Origin: Hyperoplus lanceolatus
Taxonomy: Eukaryota; Chordata; Actinopteri; Uranoscopiformes; Ammodytidae
Reading direction: 5' to 3'
DNA length: 64,000 nt
NCBI GenBank assembly: GCA_026929865.2
Contig: CM049414.1
Location: 3,105,001-3,169,000, forward strand
Shown: one piece after another, positions 43,027-54,545 of the stretch
How the letters are laid out: each line of letters starts with the position of its first letter
Numbering within the stretch: the first letter of the stretch is position 1
The notes under the pieces: generated by a model
The model's database searches: none
Told to the model about the DNA's origin: nothing
What the model saw: the letters and a program-made list of their open reading frames with translations, nothing else
Made by a program: the position numbers and the translations under genes

Positions 43027-44157
43027 TAGGGAGACCAGATCCCAATTCACCAGATGTGGGACAAAGACTACGTTTGTGCGGGACAATGCGGGACTAAGTG
43101 CCAAATTCTTGTAGCAAAATAAACTCGTGTCACCACCAGAGTAATGCCAAAGTCACGGCTTTCTATATTAAAAAAACACTATCTTTAGATCAGTTAAGTT
43201 AGCTACTATTAAACAAATAGAGCATTAAGGCTGCAGCTTCACATTAAAAGCATTTCACTGGCTTCACATTAGCATTTCACTTGACACACTTTGACTTTTA
43301 TTTTGAAGTAACAGGAAGGTAAATGCTGAAGCACTGCAGGCAGCACCTTCCAGAGCCCACTGAGCCCAGCAGCCCGATACACACACACACAGACAAACAC
43401 ACAGGCTGTGTCTCGATTCAGGGGTTGCAGCCTACGTAGGCTGCATTTGAAGACCGATTGCGTCATAGCGGCGCGCAAAGGCTGTCCCATTTGCAAGGCT
43501 CCTTGCAAGGCTCCTCATATGCGGCCGAGAAATGCAGCCTTCGTTTCACGGTTTTGAAGGCTGCATCAGATGTATTCGTGGCCCAACATATCCCAAGATT
43601 CATTGCGTTTTTTTCAGAGATTGCATAAAATAAAATAAAAAATAACAAAACAGCAACGTTTTGCTCCATCTTCTTAACTTTTATCTTCCTTTCTTTTTTT
43701 CTTGTACTTTTTTTTCTTTTCGTCTGGTAGGCAACTTCTTTTTCTTTTTTCCTCCATTGACAGGGCTGTCTCCGTTGGCAGCAATCAGGGTTGCTAGGCA
43801 GCACAGGAGCGGCGAGTCGTCACGCAAGGTAACGGCTTGTTACCTAAACCGGAAATGCTCGTAAACGGAGACCTGCGGAGACCGTCTCATTTAACAAGGC
43901 TCGTTGGCCTTGGAATCGGCCTTAAAATCGGCCTTCATAGACCGCGAGACTGCGTCCGACCAAGTGCGTGGTCTCTGTAATGGGACATAGCTACACACAG
44001 ACAAACGGAGACTGCTGTCTCCTCACAGCTATCGGATAAATGCCAGATTATAAAACACGCATTTAAAAAGGGGGGCTCACTTTCAATAACAATGCGGGAC
44101 AACGTCTCAATTTGCGGGACGTGTGAAAAGTAATGTAAATGCGATCTGGTCACCCTA
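43027..44157. mobile_element. hAT-like element with 8-bp target duplication, host to another element
   Basis: It starts TAGGGAGACCAGATC and ends GATCTGGTCACCCTA. Both sides carry GAAGGGGA (43019-43026 and 44158-44165), a perfect 8-bp duplication. Next to each end are repeated GCGGGACAA phrases. No transposase is present. An 8-bp duplication fits hAT; the class is inference. The element at 43403-43990 lies inside it. Confidence 0.8.
43403..43990. mobile_element. GGCTGTGTCTC-ended element (same family as 7075-7343)
   Basis: The left end is GGCTGTGTCTCGATTCAGGG. The right side near 43976-43990 reads AATGGGACATAGCT, its imperfect reverse complement. The middle matches the split copy at 7075-7343 in opposite orientation. 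The flanks are CA-rich, so a target duplication cannot be judged. No intact transposase. Confidence 0.72.
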
Positions 44158-44809
44158 GAAGGGGAGCGGGAGCCTTGTTTGAGAGTTATTTGTTGTCATA
44201 ATGACTGATAACGGGGCTGAACCATCAAAGAAAAAAAAGAAAATGCAATGAAGAAAAGCTAAAAGGGAGAGTGATAGGCAGACGGGAGGGCGTTGGCAAG
44301 CAACGTATACACAATTTCACGGAGTGAACCTAGACTGCAGTGTTTACTCCTAAATGAATGAGCGGTAGCCTACTAAAACAAAGTTTACTTTTCCTCACCA
44401 GCATCATCAGATGACCATTATTCATCTGAAATAGTTATTTACAACAACATAAACACATTACCTCATCGTGATCCATAACTAACTGCCGTCTCTCGTTCAT
44501 TCGCTTTGTGTGGGGACACATACTCGTTCAGCTCCGTGAGAGGTGACAATGGATCAGCTCATTGCAATCAGGTGTAGTTGATGCTGTGTCACTAACCACT
44601 CTCACCGAGCCGAAAAGAGTCCGGTGCCCTCACACTTTCAACACACGGACACGCACTATATTGCTTCCTGATTATTTGAATATTGCGCGCCCTGCACGAG
44701 CTAGAAAACAGCTTCACGACAGCTGGCGTCGTAAAAATACTACCGCTTTTGTTCAAAGGTGTCGCCAACGTGCCGACTTACTCGTTGTAGCTTTAACCGG
44801 ATTTTATTG

Positions 44810-44987
44810 AAACTTTGCACAGATGTTGATTATGACTCAAAGATGACATAAGAGTTTAGAGGTTTAAGGTCAAATTTCAAGGTCACTGACGTTGCCTTTT
44901 GTGACTGCATAATCTCATGAAAGCTTCCACGGTTTTTCTTCAAACTTTGCAAAAATGTTGATTCTGACTCAAAGATGAACTGATTAC
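44810..44987. repeat. Imperfect tandem repeat (AACTTTGCA...GACTCAAAGATGA)
   Basis: GAAACTTTGCACAGATGTTG...GACTCAAAGATGACA recurs as CAAACTTTGCAAAAATGTTG...GACTCAAAGATGAAC, about 127 bp later. The second unit is cut by the LTR at 44988 and resumes at 47511. Confidence 0.65.
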
Positions 44988-47510
44988 TGTTACGGTGGTG
45001 GCAGACAGGCAGGCAAGCAGGACCCAAATGCAAGACGTTTCAAGAAAATGTTCATTTATTCAGCTCCAAAAATGCAACAAAAAAGGCCAACAGGCAAAAA
45101 GTCAAAAAGTTCAGGGGTTCAGGAAACACAGAATATACACAGGACAAGAACTCACCAACAGGGACACGAAAAAACCATAATGCACAGACAAGGAACATAA
45201 TGACAGGCCCGGATCAACCCCTTAGGGTGCCCCAGGGTGACTTCACATGAAATGCCCCTGTCCTTCAACTTTACACAAAATTTTAAAATTTACTATGGCA
45301 TTAAGGCCACAGATTTACAAGAACGTGTAGCTAAAGACAAGTACAGACTCACCACACATAGACTACTACAGAAACATTTAGATCCAACCAAAAATCTTGA
45401 CACTGACAGGAGTCTCATACTAGCCTTGCACTGATGCTCAAATCAGAATGCAACACCCATCACCATGCAACACGTCGTGATGATGAATATAAATATTTCC
45501 ATAATAAATGACCTTAGGGCATACAAAAACAATAATTAGCATGCAGGTTTAACTCTCCTGTATAGGTTTATTTAAAAGTGAAGACAACCTAAAGTCACAT
45601 TACTTTGTAATGAAGTGTTATACCATTAAGATTAAATCATAGCCTAATTGACATTGATCTAAATGGTCTCTGGGAATTGTAGGCTATGTTAAATGTTAGA
45701 CATCAGCATAATAAAGTTCATCATGTTCATCTCTAAAAAACACTTCATCAACGTTACATTCTTATTACTGAAATTACTCCGTTTTGAAATTGAACATACT
45801 TTAACTTTCTTTAGGCCTATCATATTTGTTATGCAAAGGGAGATATACTAAACCTCCTTTATTTGGATTGAAAAGTATTGTTTTATCACTTAAAAGTAGA
45901 CTTATCTCGTAAAATAACAAGAAAGATAAAGATGTGTTGGGAATGGGGATAGGCCTATATCTCGTTTCTTGTTTTGAAAATGTCTCTTGCTTTTGAAGTG
46001 TTAACTCCTATTGTTTTCATATTCTGCTTTTCATCGGTTGTAGTATGTGTAGCTCTTGTACGAATATGTTTCTAATAGGCCTTCAAAATAAAGGCCGAAT
46101 TCCACCGGCTGCCTCTCCGGTCCTTCCCCGCCCCAGCACGGCACCAGAGCTGTCATTTTTTACTTTAGTCAGTGGGTGAGTTTCCACCATGTCCGCTGCA
46201 CCGTCTCTCTGCTCCGCTGCTGTTCCAGCTGTCCGGTGAAATACACACTGCTTCTATTTTTGCTGGATGCCGGAGCTCACCGCATCAATTTAGCACAGAA
46301 CACTTCGAGATAGACAGGAACACAGGCGCCGACAAAACAATAAAACCTCTGGTTAATTTTCAAAATAAAACACTCGGTGTTCACTGCAGGTAACAATCTC
46401 AAAACAGAGACACATAGCCTACAAGCATGTCCACTGTTATTTTACTCGTTCGGATGGGAACAATAACCTTCCGTGCGTTCGTTGTTGTGTAAATACCATA
46501 TATGAGAATCATATTATCAATCCCGTCACCTTTATTACCGCGGGAACTCCTCAGTCTCGCGACTCCAGCTGTTCAGCGGAGCTGGCCGTGCCTGCTTTGA
46601 AAACGGAGCCGGTGGGTATTGACGAACGTGGGCGCACGGAGCAAAACCGTTGGACACCGCAAGCGCAGCCAGTGGAATTCCGGGGTAATACTAGAAAACG
46701 AACTGCATCCGCAATAAAGACGCTACTCCCACGGCACATGCAAGTCGAGCCAACCCGGAGCTGTCGGGCTGCAGTCAGGCTTTTTGCTCACTTCCCCGTC
46801 TGCACTCGGCTACTCTCAAGCCGCAACTGGGCTCTAATGAGCCTAGTGTCTCTCTCTTTGCACCTCTCCACACCTTCGTGGCGTCACATCGGCTTATAAA
46901 ATCACCACAGCTACACATTAGCCGATAGAAATAATGGTCGATAAGCCTTACCTTTTATAACTTATTCCTCCATTTCTTGCTGGCAAAAAAAACTTCCGAC
47001 TGAAGGAACAATTTGAATCGCGGCTTTTGTTTACATAAATTTGGCGCCGCTGCCGCCGTGTCATTGTGGACTGGTCCATGATGGGGGAGGGGGCACTTTG
47101 TTTACACCCAAGTCAAAATAATAATGATTTTTTTCATTAATAATCTTAACAATGGTTAATTTTGTACATGTTTGTCTCTTCCAGTATATGGCCGATACAA
47201 AATATGAAAAAAAATGTTAGGGTCTAATCATTGTCCTGATCATTTGGTGCCCCCCTAATGGCTATATTTGGTTGGTGCCCCAGGGCACTCGCCCGATCCT
47301 TTATATGGATAATCCGGCCTTGCATAAGGAGTATATATACACACACACACAAGACAGCGTAGACAACGAGGAACAGGTGCAACACATTAGGGGAGGGAGC
47401 TGCAATCAAACAAGAGGGAAACTTGACAGGACATGGGGAGGAACAAGACAGACATACCAAAATAAAACAGGAAACACCAAAACAAGACAGGACAAAGACA
47501 GACCATGACA
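44988..47510 (-). mobile_element. Solo LTR of Gypsy type, split by a hAT-like element
   Basis: On minus the LTR starts TGTCATGGTCTGTC and ends CCACCACCGTAACA, the TG...CA ends of an LTR. It is flanked by a perfect 5-bp duplication ATTAC (44983-44987 and 47511-47515). It contains an AATAAA-type signal (GAATAAATGAAC on minus) near its 3' part. The LTR sequence is 44988-45203 plus 47323-47510, about 400 bp. No internal retroviral genes are present. The Gypsy assignment is from recall of similar fish LTRs. Confidence 0.78.
45204..47322. mobile_element. hAT-like element inside the solo LTR
   Basis: It begins CAGGCCCGGATCAACC and ends ATAATCCGGCCTTG; the reverse complement of the end is CAAGGCCGGATTAT. 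The flanking 8-mers are CATAATGA (45196-45203) and CATAAGGA (47323-47330), a target duplication with one mismatch. GTGCCCCAGGG recurs near both ends. No BED finger or hATC frame was found in its 2.1 kb. The stretch about 46090-46900 is GC-rich and unclassified. Confidence 0.68.
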
Positions 47511-47562
47511 ATTACATTTTGGAGGTCATAGTTCAAGGTCATAATTCATTCCTCATTTCAGG

Positions 47563-50335
47563 TGACAGCACCTTGAGGGATGCGGCGTCCATCCAATCAA
47601 CATGTACTGCGTTGGATGGCTGGCTGAAATCAGTGGACCGGTCTGGCCTGCCAGGCAAATTCAAAGCGTGGCTGTACCAGCATGGTATTCTACCAAGGAT
47701 CCTGTGGCCACTTCTCGTCTACGAAGTGCCGATTTCGACAGTTGAGACCTTGGAGAGGAAGGTCAGCAGCCACCTAAGGAGATGGCTTGGTCTACCAAGG
47801 AGCCTAAGTAACATCGCACTGTATGGACACCGCAACAAACTTCAAATGCCATTTAAGTCCTTGGAAGAGGAGTTCAAGGTGTCGAGAGCCAGAGAAGTTC
47901 TGCAGTACAAGGACTCAAGCGATCCAATGGTGGCCAAAGCAGGGATTGAAGTGACGACGGGTAGGAAGTGGAAAGCTGAGGAGGCTGTTCGACAAGCAGA
48001 GTCAAGGCTGCATCACAAAAAGCTGGTGGAAGTGGTGACAAGAGGCAGAGCTGGACTGGGGTCCTTTGCAACTCCCTATGTTGGCACCATGAAAGGGAAG
48101 GAAAAGCGTTGCCTAGTCCAGGAGGAGGTGAGAGCAGCAGTTGAGGAGGAGAGATCTTGCAGGACAGTAGGAATGAGGCAACAAGGTGCTTGGACCATAT
48201 GGGACAACGCGATCGAGAGGAGGGTGACTTGGGCTGATCTGTGGAAAGCCGAACCACAGCGGATCAAGTTCCTCAATACAGGCAGTGTATGAAGTGCTTC
48301 CCAGCCCATCTAACCTGCATGTGTGGGGTATTGTAGAAACACCAGCATGCCCGCTGTGCTCAAAGTGTGGAACCATTCTGAGCAGCTGTTCCAAGGCACT
48401 TGGAGAGGGACGGTACCGATGGAGACATGTTAATGTGTATTATTGAGTCTTTTAATGTATAAAAGAGGTATGCTTTCAAGTAATATGCCTCTTTCTAGTT
48501 GATATAAATTGATTCAAAACTTGACCAAGCTGAGTTAACTCTTGTTATTTGAAATAACAATGTATACACCATTTCAGATTTAGAAGCATGAGGAGAAATG
48601 GAGAGCTTCTCCTGTCTGAAAAATGTGTGTGTCAAATGAGACAAAGTCTATGTACGAGGAGAAATAGAGAGCCCATAGAAAGAATGTGTGTGTGTGATTG
48701 TCAGTCTCTGCAGTGAAAAAAGGGAGGCACTGGCTGAAAAAATGTGTGTGCGTAATTGAGCCCCGACACAGACAACATGTGGAACTCAAGAATGAAATCA
48801 ATCCTATCCAATACGTTACGTTGCTTTGTGTTAATTGTGACATCTAGAACAAGCAATATGTGATGGGATGATATGATTAAAGCTGTTTACTGTTTTTGGC
48901 TGACAAATGTGTGCCAAAAAAAAAACAATGTCCATGATGTGATGTGCCTACAAGATGGGCAAAAGAGAGTGAAACAACACTGGCAGGATGTGGAGCAAAC
49001 TGTTGGAAAACATGATACTGCTCCTATTTCATTCTGTTTCAGATGCAAGAAGACGAAGTTGACATGCGTCAATAAGGACGAATTGGACACTGAGGAAACA
49101 ATCTGAATAGGTTATGGTAATATTCTTAGATATCTAACCATTTCCCAGTGACTGTCATAAGAAGGACACTTTGCGTCAGGATGCCAAAAAGGACTTATTG
49201 ACGATCAAGAAGATTTAAGTTCCTGTTCTCTGACTATGGCAAAGACTGTTCTCTCTGCGACTGTACAAAGACGTGTTGCACCAGTACACAGACTTGCAAT
49301 TTCACAACTGTAATGTTGAATGTACTTGATATATATATTCTGCTTGAATGAAACGTTTTTACTCATATGCTTTACCTTTTTGCTTAGAAGTGTTACCTGA
49401 ATGTTTCATTAAATGTTATAAACAGGAAAATGTTAACGAAACTTTGTTTCATTATATATTATAACATGTTGATAATTAAAACATTCTTGCTTTTGCTCTA
49501 AACTTTGTTTGACCTCACAAGAGAGGTACTGTGAATGTCCTTGCAGAAAGGAGTAGAGAGACTCCCACATTCCGTTCTCAGATAAGAATATCTTCGCAAT
49601 TAAAACTCATCTTGCAAGAAACTCAATGACCTGGACACACAAACCTAGTGTGTTTTCGCATACACCTTTTTCATGCATAAAATCCCTGTACAATGTTAAT
49701 TTCGTTGTCTCAATCATGATGCCACACTTGTGACATATGTTGAACCCTTGTGGCTGTTAGCAAGTAAAAATTCACCTGCTTTGAAGCCTGCCTGACTCAG
49801 ATCTCTTTATTAAAAACACTTGGGTATTTTGATAAAGTAATTCCTTTAACACACATAGTGACCACCAACTTGAGGCCAGACATTGTTCTCCTGTCCGAAT
49901 CCACCAAGCAAGTGCTTCTGTTGGAGCTCACAGTCCCTTGGGAAGACCGCTTGGAAGAGGCCTTTGAAAGGAAGCTAACCAAGTACGATGGACTTGTCAG
50001 CAGTTGTCAGCAAGCTAGATGGAGAGCAAGGTGTCTCCCAATAGAGGTTGGAAGCAGGGGCTTTGCAGCACGGTCACTGTCCAGAGCCTTCAGTACGTTG
50101 GGCATCGTAGGACTGAGGAAGAGAAGAGCCATCCGCAACACCACCAAAGCGGCAGAGAAAGCCTCAAGATGGCTTTGGCTCAAGAGGGGAGAGTCATGGG
50201 GGCAGAAGTAGCTAGTTCGCCATCTGGACACAAGATGGGGTCTGATCAACCTCAGCTGGGTCACCTGGAGGAGGGCATCAATAGATGTACTTGCACAGCT
50301 GTTAACCCACTTTTACAGAGTAAATGTGATTGTTG
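47563..50335 (+). mobile_element. R2-group (HERO/NeSL-like) LINE with restriction-like endonuclease, broken
   Basis: Part 1 (47563-48424) encodes the post-RT region in one frame to 48292: DSTLRDAASIQSTCTALDGW, PRILWPLLVYEVP, SHLRRWLGLPRSLSNIALYG and QRIKFLNTGS. After a frame change it continues LHVWGIVETPACPLCSKCGT, the CCHC zinc-knuckle region, where residues around the His are lost. Part 2 (49858-50211) encodes the endonuclease: LRPDIVLLSESTKQVLLLEL, TVPWEDRLEEAFERKLTKYD and AEKASRWLWLKRG. The spaced RPDI...ELTVPWE...KLTKY residues fit the PD-(D/E)xK pattern of the restriction-like endonuclease in R2-group LINEs. These elements encode a nuclease that nicks the target to prime reverse transcription. 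A 1.4 kb block interrupts the element. Confidence 0.8.
48425..49857. mobile_element. Unidentified 1.4 kb insertion in the R2-group LINE
   Basis: LINE coding stops after GGTACCGATGGAGACAT and resumes at GTGACCACCAACTTGAGGCC. The block starts TGTTAATGTG and ends near CTTTAACACACA, so an LTR with TG...CA ends is possible, but no clean target duplication was found. Some LINE sequence that should lie here is also missing. Imperfect 60-70 bp repeats with AAATGTGTGTG occur at 48590-48760. No viral gene was recognised. Confidence 0.4.
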
Positions 50336-51035
50336 ACTTGAAGAGAATATTTGAATAAACACAAAGGTGTGTGCAGATCTGTTTACTTTATTTTAATTTA
50401 AGTTATTGTTTTATTTATGTGAAACAGCAGGATCCATTTTTATGACTATAACTCAGTGGTCACTACAACAAGTCCTCCAACCTAAGGATAAACCATTTGT
50501 AAAACGAGTCTGACTCAAACTAAAAGAAATGACAGGAACGTTTGGCATCAGTGACCTCTGTCTTTGCAAGTTGGTTAAGTTTAGGCAACTCCAATAACAT
50601 GGTGAAGGATTGTTGTCATGGATAAAAGAGACACAGCTAACAGGTTGTAAAGGGTGGTCTACTACTTGGTCAAATGTAATAGACCACCGTTTACAAACCT
50701 CCCTATGAGGTTTTGAACTGCTTTAATAACACAAGTTATTTAAACTGTCACACCCGCCTGAACCGAGCAATTTATTGCTGCTACGGGAATATTTCCCATG
50801 CCAACAAAGCGGTATGCAGGCCTCCACTTGGTCTTACCACAAAGTTAATAAAAAAAATAGCTGTGGTGAAGAGAGTGACACCTGTCTCTAAGCAGATTTG
50901 GGTGTGGTCTAATGCAGTGGTTCCCAACCTGGGGTCCGCGCCCCCCAGCAGGGGGCGCCAGAGATCGCAAGGGGGGCGCACAAGTTTGTCTGTGCTGAGG
51001 TTGTGACTTGTAAAAAAAAAAAAAAAAAAATGCAA

Positions 51036-51309
51036 TTTTTTTTTTTTTTAACCTTTATTTATACAGGTATATCCCATTGAGTCCGAAGACTCTTTTGCAA
51101 GGACGACCTGTTCCCATTTACACGTTACCATTCACACACACATTCATACACCGATAGCAGGCTAACTATCGACATTCACACGAGGCAAGGTGGGTGAAGT
51201 GTCTTGCCCAAGGACACAACAACAATGACACAGGTGGCAGGGCGGGGATCGAACCTCCAACCCTTTGATCATCGGCCGACCCGCTCAACCAACTGAGCCA
51301 CAGTCGCCC
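51036..51309 (-). mobile_element. tRNA-derived SINE
   Basis: On minus it begins GGGCGACTGTGGCTCAGTTG (box A TGGCTCAGTTGG) and has box B GGTTCGATCC. A conserved-looking core, GTCCTTGGGCAAGACACTTC, follows, and the end is TATAAATAAAGGTTAAAAAA. The split pol III promoter and A-rich tail mark a SINE. The core resembles that of widespread fish SINEs; the family name is not asserted. Confidence 0.88.
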
Positions 51310-51501
51310 AAACATTAAATTCATAAAACCCCAATAACATCCAATTGGATAATCAAAACGATGTTTAATGCTAATCAAAACATTATTGGTCCACATTTAA
51401 ATTCATTATTATATGACCTCTGAACTTGCGTAAGCAACCTTCCGGTCGGCATGTGGGTGGCGGGCAATGCTGATTGTTTCGCTGCGGTCAGCCTCACTTT
51501 A

Positions 51502-51889
51502 CACAGAAAAAAAAATGTCTGTGAAACGTAAATGTACAGATGGTTCGTCTGTACCAAAGATGAAAACAAAGCAATATCTCCAGAGATACATCGATTTTGG
51601 TTTTATGGAAGGACAGGACAGTTTTCGGCCAGAATGCGTCATTTGTGGCGAGAAGCTAGCTAATCAAAGCTTGAAACCATGCAAACTGAAACGACACCAG
51701 GAGACCAAACACCCCGAGACTATTGGTGAAAGTCGAGAATATTTTGAGAGAAAGAAGCAATTGGCACAATCCAGAAGATCCACGGACATCAGAAAAGCTT
51801 TTGAAAAAGCAGATACTGATTTACACAGAGCCACGGAGCTCTGTGTAAATCAGTACCTGTTTATTTTTTTTGCAAATAAAAGTTATTAA
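51502..51889 (+). pseudogene. hAT transposase N-terminus with BED zinc finger
   Basis: The frame from about 51515 reads MSVKRKCTDGSS, then YIDFGFMEGQDSFRPECVIC, GEKLANQSLKPCKLKRHQET, KHPETIGESREYFERK. The spacing C-x2-C...H-x4-H (CVIC...HQETKH) is the BED-type zinc finger that hAT transposases use to bind DNA. After FEKADTD the frame leaves the known protein and stops. It resembles the N-terminus of ZBED-type hAT proteins and is cut off by the internal deletion. Confidence 0.85.
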
Positions 51890-52584
51890 TCACTCTATTC
51901 TTTTATTGTGTGTATGTGGGTCGGAGTTATGGTTGGGGGGGCCCTGCTTGTCTTGGACCCTGGCACGGGGGTCCTCAGGGAAAAAAGGTTGGGAACCACT
52001 GGTCTAATGGATGTTAAGCACACAGAGCATGCATGCATCTCCCTCCTCTACAGATGACGCTGACAATATCCCTGTGATTATACAAGGCAAAGGTCTTTCA
52101 AGGAAATCGTGCACATCCCACATAGAAACATTAACAATTTATAGGGGGGGGGGCGCTCGTGGTATAGGGTTTTTTCACCATGCTGCCCCAGGCACCTATT
52201 ACAAGTCTATCTTCTTACAGAGCCAAACATACATACCAGGCACTCCCAAATGGTTGGTTAGTCACAAAAAGTGTTACACTGTAGTATGGGCAGGGCCAAA
52301 AGTCCTATACTTGATGTACAAAGAGGGCCTGATGTTAAATTGAGAGCACGTGACTGGCCGTCTAACTCACAGGATGAATACCCTCAAGGTGTTATTTCTC
52401 ATGGCCGTAGTCCTCTCTGTTGGTGAGTACCACTGTAGTTCATCTTTATACACTGTAGATGTGAATAGACATACATTCTTCTGGAATACTAATTGTGCTT
52501 GCTTGTTGTGATTTAGACTACTCCATGGCTGAAGACCACATTTCTGGTGAGTACAACTTTTTATTTTATTTACATTTTTTAATG

Positions 52585-53040
52585 AGAAGAGTAGGGATGA
52601 TTCGCACAGCCATTGAAGAGGAGTGGACCAACATTCCACAGGCCACAATTGACAATCTGATAAACTCTATGCGAAGAAGATGTGTTGCACTGCATGAGGC
52701 AAATGGTGGTCACACCAGATACTGACTGGTTCTGAGTCCCCAGACCCCCAATAAAGCAAAACAATGCACATTTCAGAGTGGCCTTTTATTGTGGACAGTC
52801 TAAGGCACACCTGTGCAGTAATCATGCTGTCAGATCAGCATCTTGATGTGGCACACCTGTGAGGTGGGATGGATTATCTCAGCAAAGCAGAAGTGCTGAC
52901 ACATTTAGACAGATTTGTGAACAATATTTGAGAGAAATGGTAATATTGTGTATCTGGAATGAATTTTAGATCTTCAAGTCCATCTCATGAAAAATGGGAG
53001 CAAAAACAAAAGTGTTACGTTTATATTTTTGTTGAGTGTA
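52585..53040 (+). mobile_element. Tc1-like element, 3' part
   Basis: The frame ends AIEEEWTNIPQATIDNLINS, MRRRCVALHEANGGHTRY-stop (52608-52725), a Tc1-type transposase C-terminus. The remaining DNA runs to AAAAGTGTTACGTTTATATTTTTGTTGAGTGTA, whose end phrase is typical of this fish Tc1 group. Confidence 0.82.
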
Positions 53041-53335
53041 AATCAATTGTGAAAAACTGGCTGTGCAAAAATATGGGTACCCTTGTGATTTTGCTGATTT
53101 GAATGCATGTAACAGCATGTAAAACTGATGACTAGAAAAGTCTAATTGATTGGATTATCTCGTTAAACCTTGAACCTCATAGAAAGGTGTGTTCAATCAT
53201 GGGTAAAGGTATTTAGGTGCCCAAATACAAGTTGCACTTCTCTTTGACTCTCTGCTGAAGTGAGACAGAATGGGATCATCAAAACAGCTCTCCACATATC
53301 TGAAAACAAAGATTGTTCGTTTTCATGGTTTAGGG
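53041..53335 (+). mobile_element. Tc1-like element, 5' part with transposase start
   Basis: A different Tc1 family: TGCAAAAATATGGGTACCCT is followed by a 5' leader and then a start at 53270 giving MGSSKQLSTYLKTKIVRFHG, the N-terminus of a Tc1 transposase (helix-turn-helix region). It is cut at 53335 by the next element. Confidence 0.75.
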
Positions 53336-53700
53336 CAGGGGTGGCCAACCTGCGGCTCGCGAGCTTCAGTTCATATCAAATTTTGTGACTATAATTTTTT
53401 TTTTTTCTATACTTTTTTTTTGTGTGGGCCTATGTGTGTGCATGTTCGCAAACGTTTCATGCGGCTCTTACGTTCGCTTTACATGTTGTTTAATTTTTTG
53501 GGAGGTTTTCCGTGAGTAAACAATTTGTGTCAAGTTCGCTCTGAAACAGAGTGGGAGAGTTTATATTTTGTTGAACGTTATACCAAGCCATTCTGCCTTA
53601 TATGCCAGGTGTCATTAGCGCATTTCAAGGCTTCAAATCTTCAACGCTACTTTGTCCCACTAAGCAACATGCATAGTAAGAGAAAAACGCTATTGTAAAT
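53336..53700 (+). mobile_element. hAT-like element, left end and BED-finger relic
   Basis: It starts CAGGGGTGGCCAACCTGCGG inside the Tc1 fragment. Near 53575-53660 a broken frame reads RYTKPFCLICQVSLAHFKAS, NLQRYF, a BED-finger-like C-x2-C unit. No right end was identified. Confidence 0.55.
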
Positions 53701-54545
53701 TGTTATATTTGTTTGTGGACTTGGTTGAACTGAGAGTTTGTGTGTGAGGCAGTGCACACAATGTTCATCGTTGAAAATGACTGGCCTGTCGTCTTAGTAC
53801 TGTAGGAGTCCAGTTCTGTCATTATCACAGGGGCGGCCTTAACGATCTGGGGGCCCGTTTCAAGTCCTAGTGTGGGGCCCCCCGTTTTTTTTTTTTTTTT
53901 TTTTAATAAATAATGCGAAAATTAAAAAGATTGTGGAATCCAGTTGGTTTATCGAAGGATTATGAGATAATAGGCCCCTGGACCAAGACTCTCAAAGGGC
54001 CCCCCCACTCCTACCTATCCAGTCAGTCACACTGACTTTTCCGCACAGATACATACAATTATTGGCAAAAAACATATTAAAGAGGACCTATGATGCTTTT
54101 TGACTTTTACTTGCATGCATTTCGACGTATTCCCTGCTGACCGTCTGGAGTGTCTGTGCAGAGCACTAGACACTATTCTAGCCAGTCGAGAAGTCACGTG
54201 TTCAAAGCGGTTTGAGGCTTTGTAACTTCGTGACGTCGCATGTAACTTGGTGTCGTCACCACGCGGATGATTCCATGTATAGTAATGCTGTCACTTCCCT
54301 GTTCGCATCTGACTCGCGCCCTTATAGGTCCATGCTCGCGCTTCCCGCTACTGAAAGTGTTCCGGAAGGAAGGTAACCAATCACAACGGAGTGGGGTTTG
54401 CAGGAGTGGGGGGGGAGGGGAGCGGAGATGGCCGAAGCACACACTCAAGTGTTGACAGGACGTGCTGGAACGCCAAAATAAAAGAAAGAGCGTGTGAAGG
54501 GTAAACTATAGTTTAGATTGTGGTTAGCAAGCTAATTAGTCGTCA
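53701..54545. other. Repeat-rich stretch, unclassified
   Basis: It contains CAGGGGCGGCCTTAACGATC followed by a poly-T stretch (53820-53905), and AAAGAGGACCTATGATGC at 54079, which looks like the end of a common fish repeat. No gene or full element could be bounded. Confidence 0.4.

Larger units (their letters stand above)
50925..52001 (+). mobile_element. hAT element with BED-finger relic, perfect 8-bp target duplication
   Basis: It starts CAGTGGTTCCCAACC and ends GGTTGGGAACCACTG. Both sides carry GTCTAATG (50917-50924 and 52002-52009). It retains the N-terminal exon of a hAT transposase (51502-51889) but lacks the catalytic and hATC regions. It is thus an internally deleted derivative, and it carries a SINE (51036-51309). 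Confidence 0.92.

Noticed and set aside
46588-46899. A 103-residue frame in GC-rich sequence near 46.6-46.9 kb
   Set aside because: No known domain, no splice context, an overlapping frame on the other strand, and location inside a hAT-like insertion; not enough to call a gene.
47874-48394. Minus-strand frames opposite the R2-group LINE
   Set aside because: Shadows of the plus-strand LINE coding region, with no similarity of their own.
48425-49857. Endogenous retrovirus
   Set aside because: Ends and an AT-rich 3' part could suit an LTR, but no viral gene, primer-binding site or clean target duplication was seen; listed only as an unidentified insertion.
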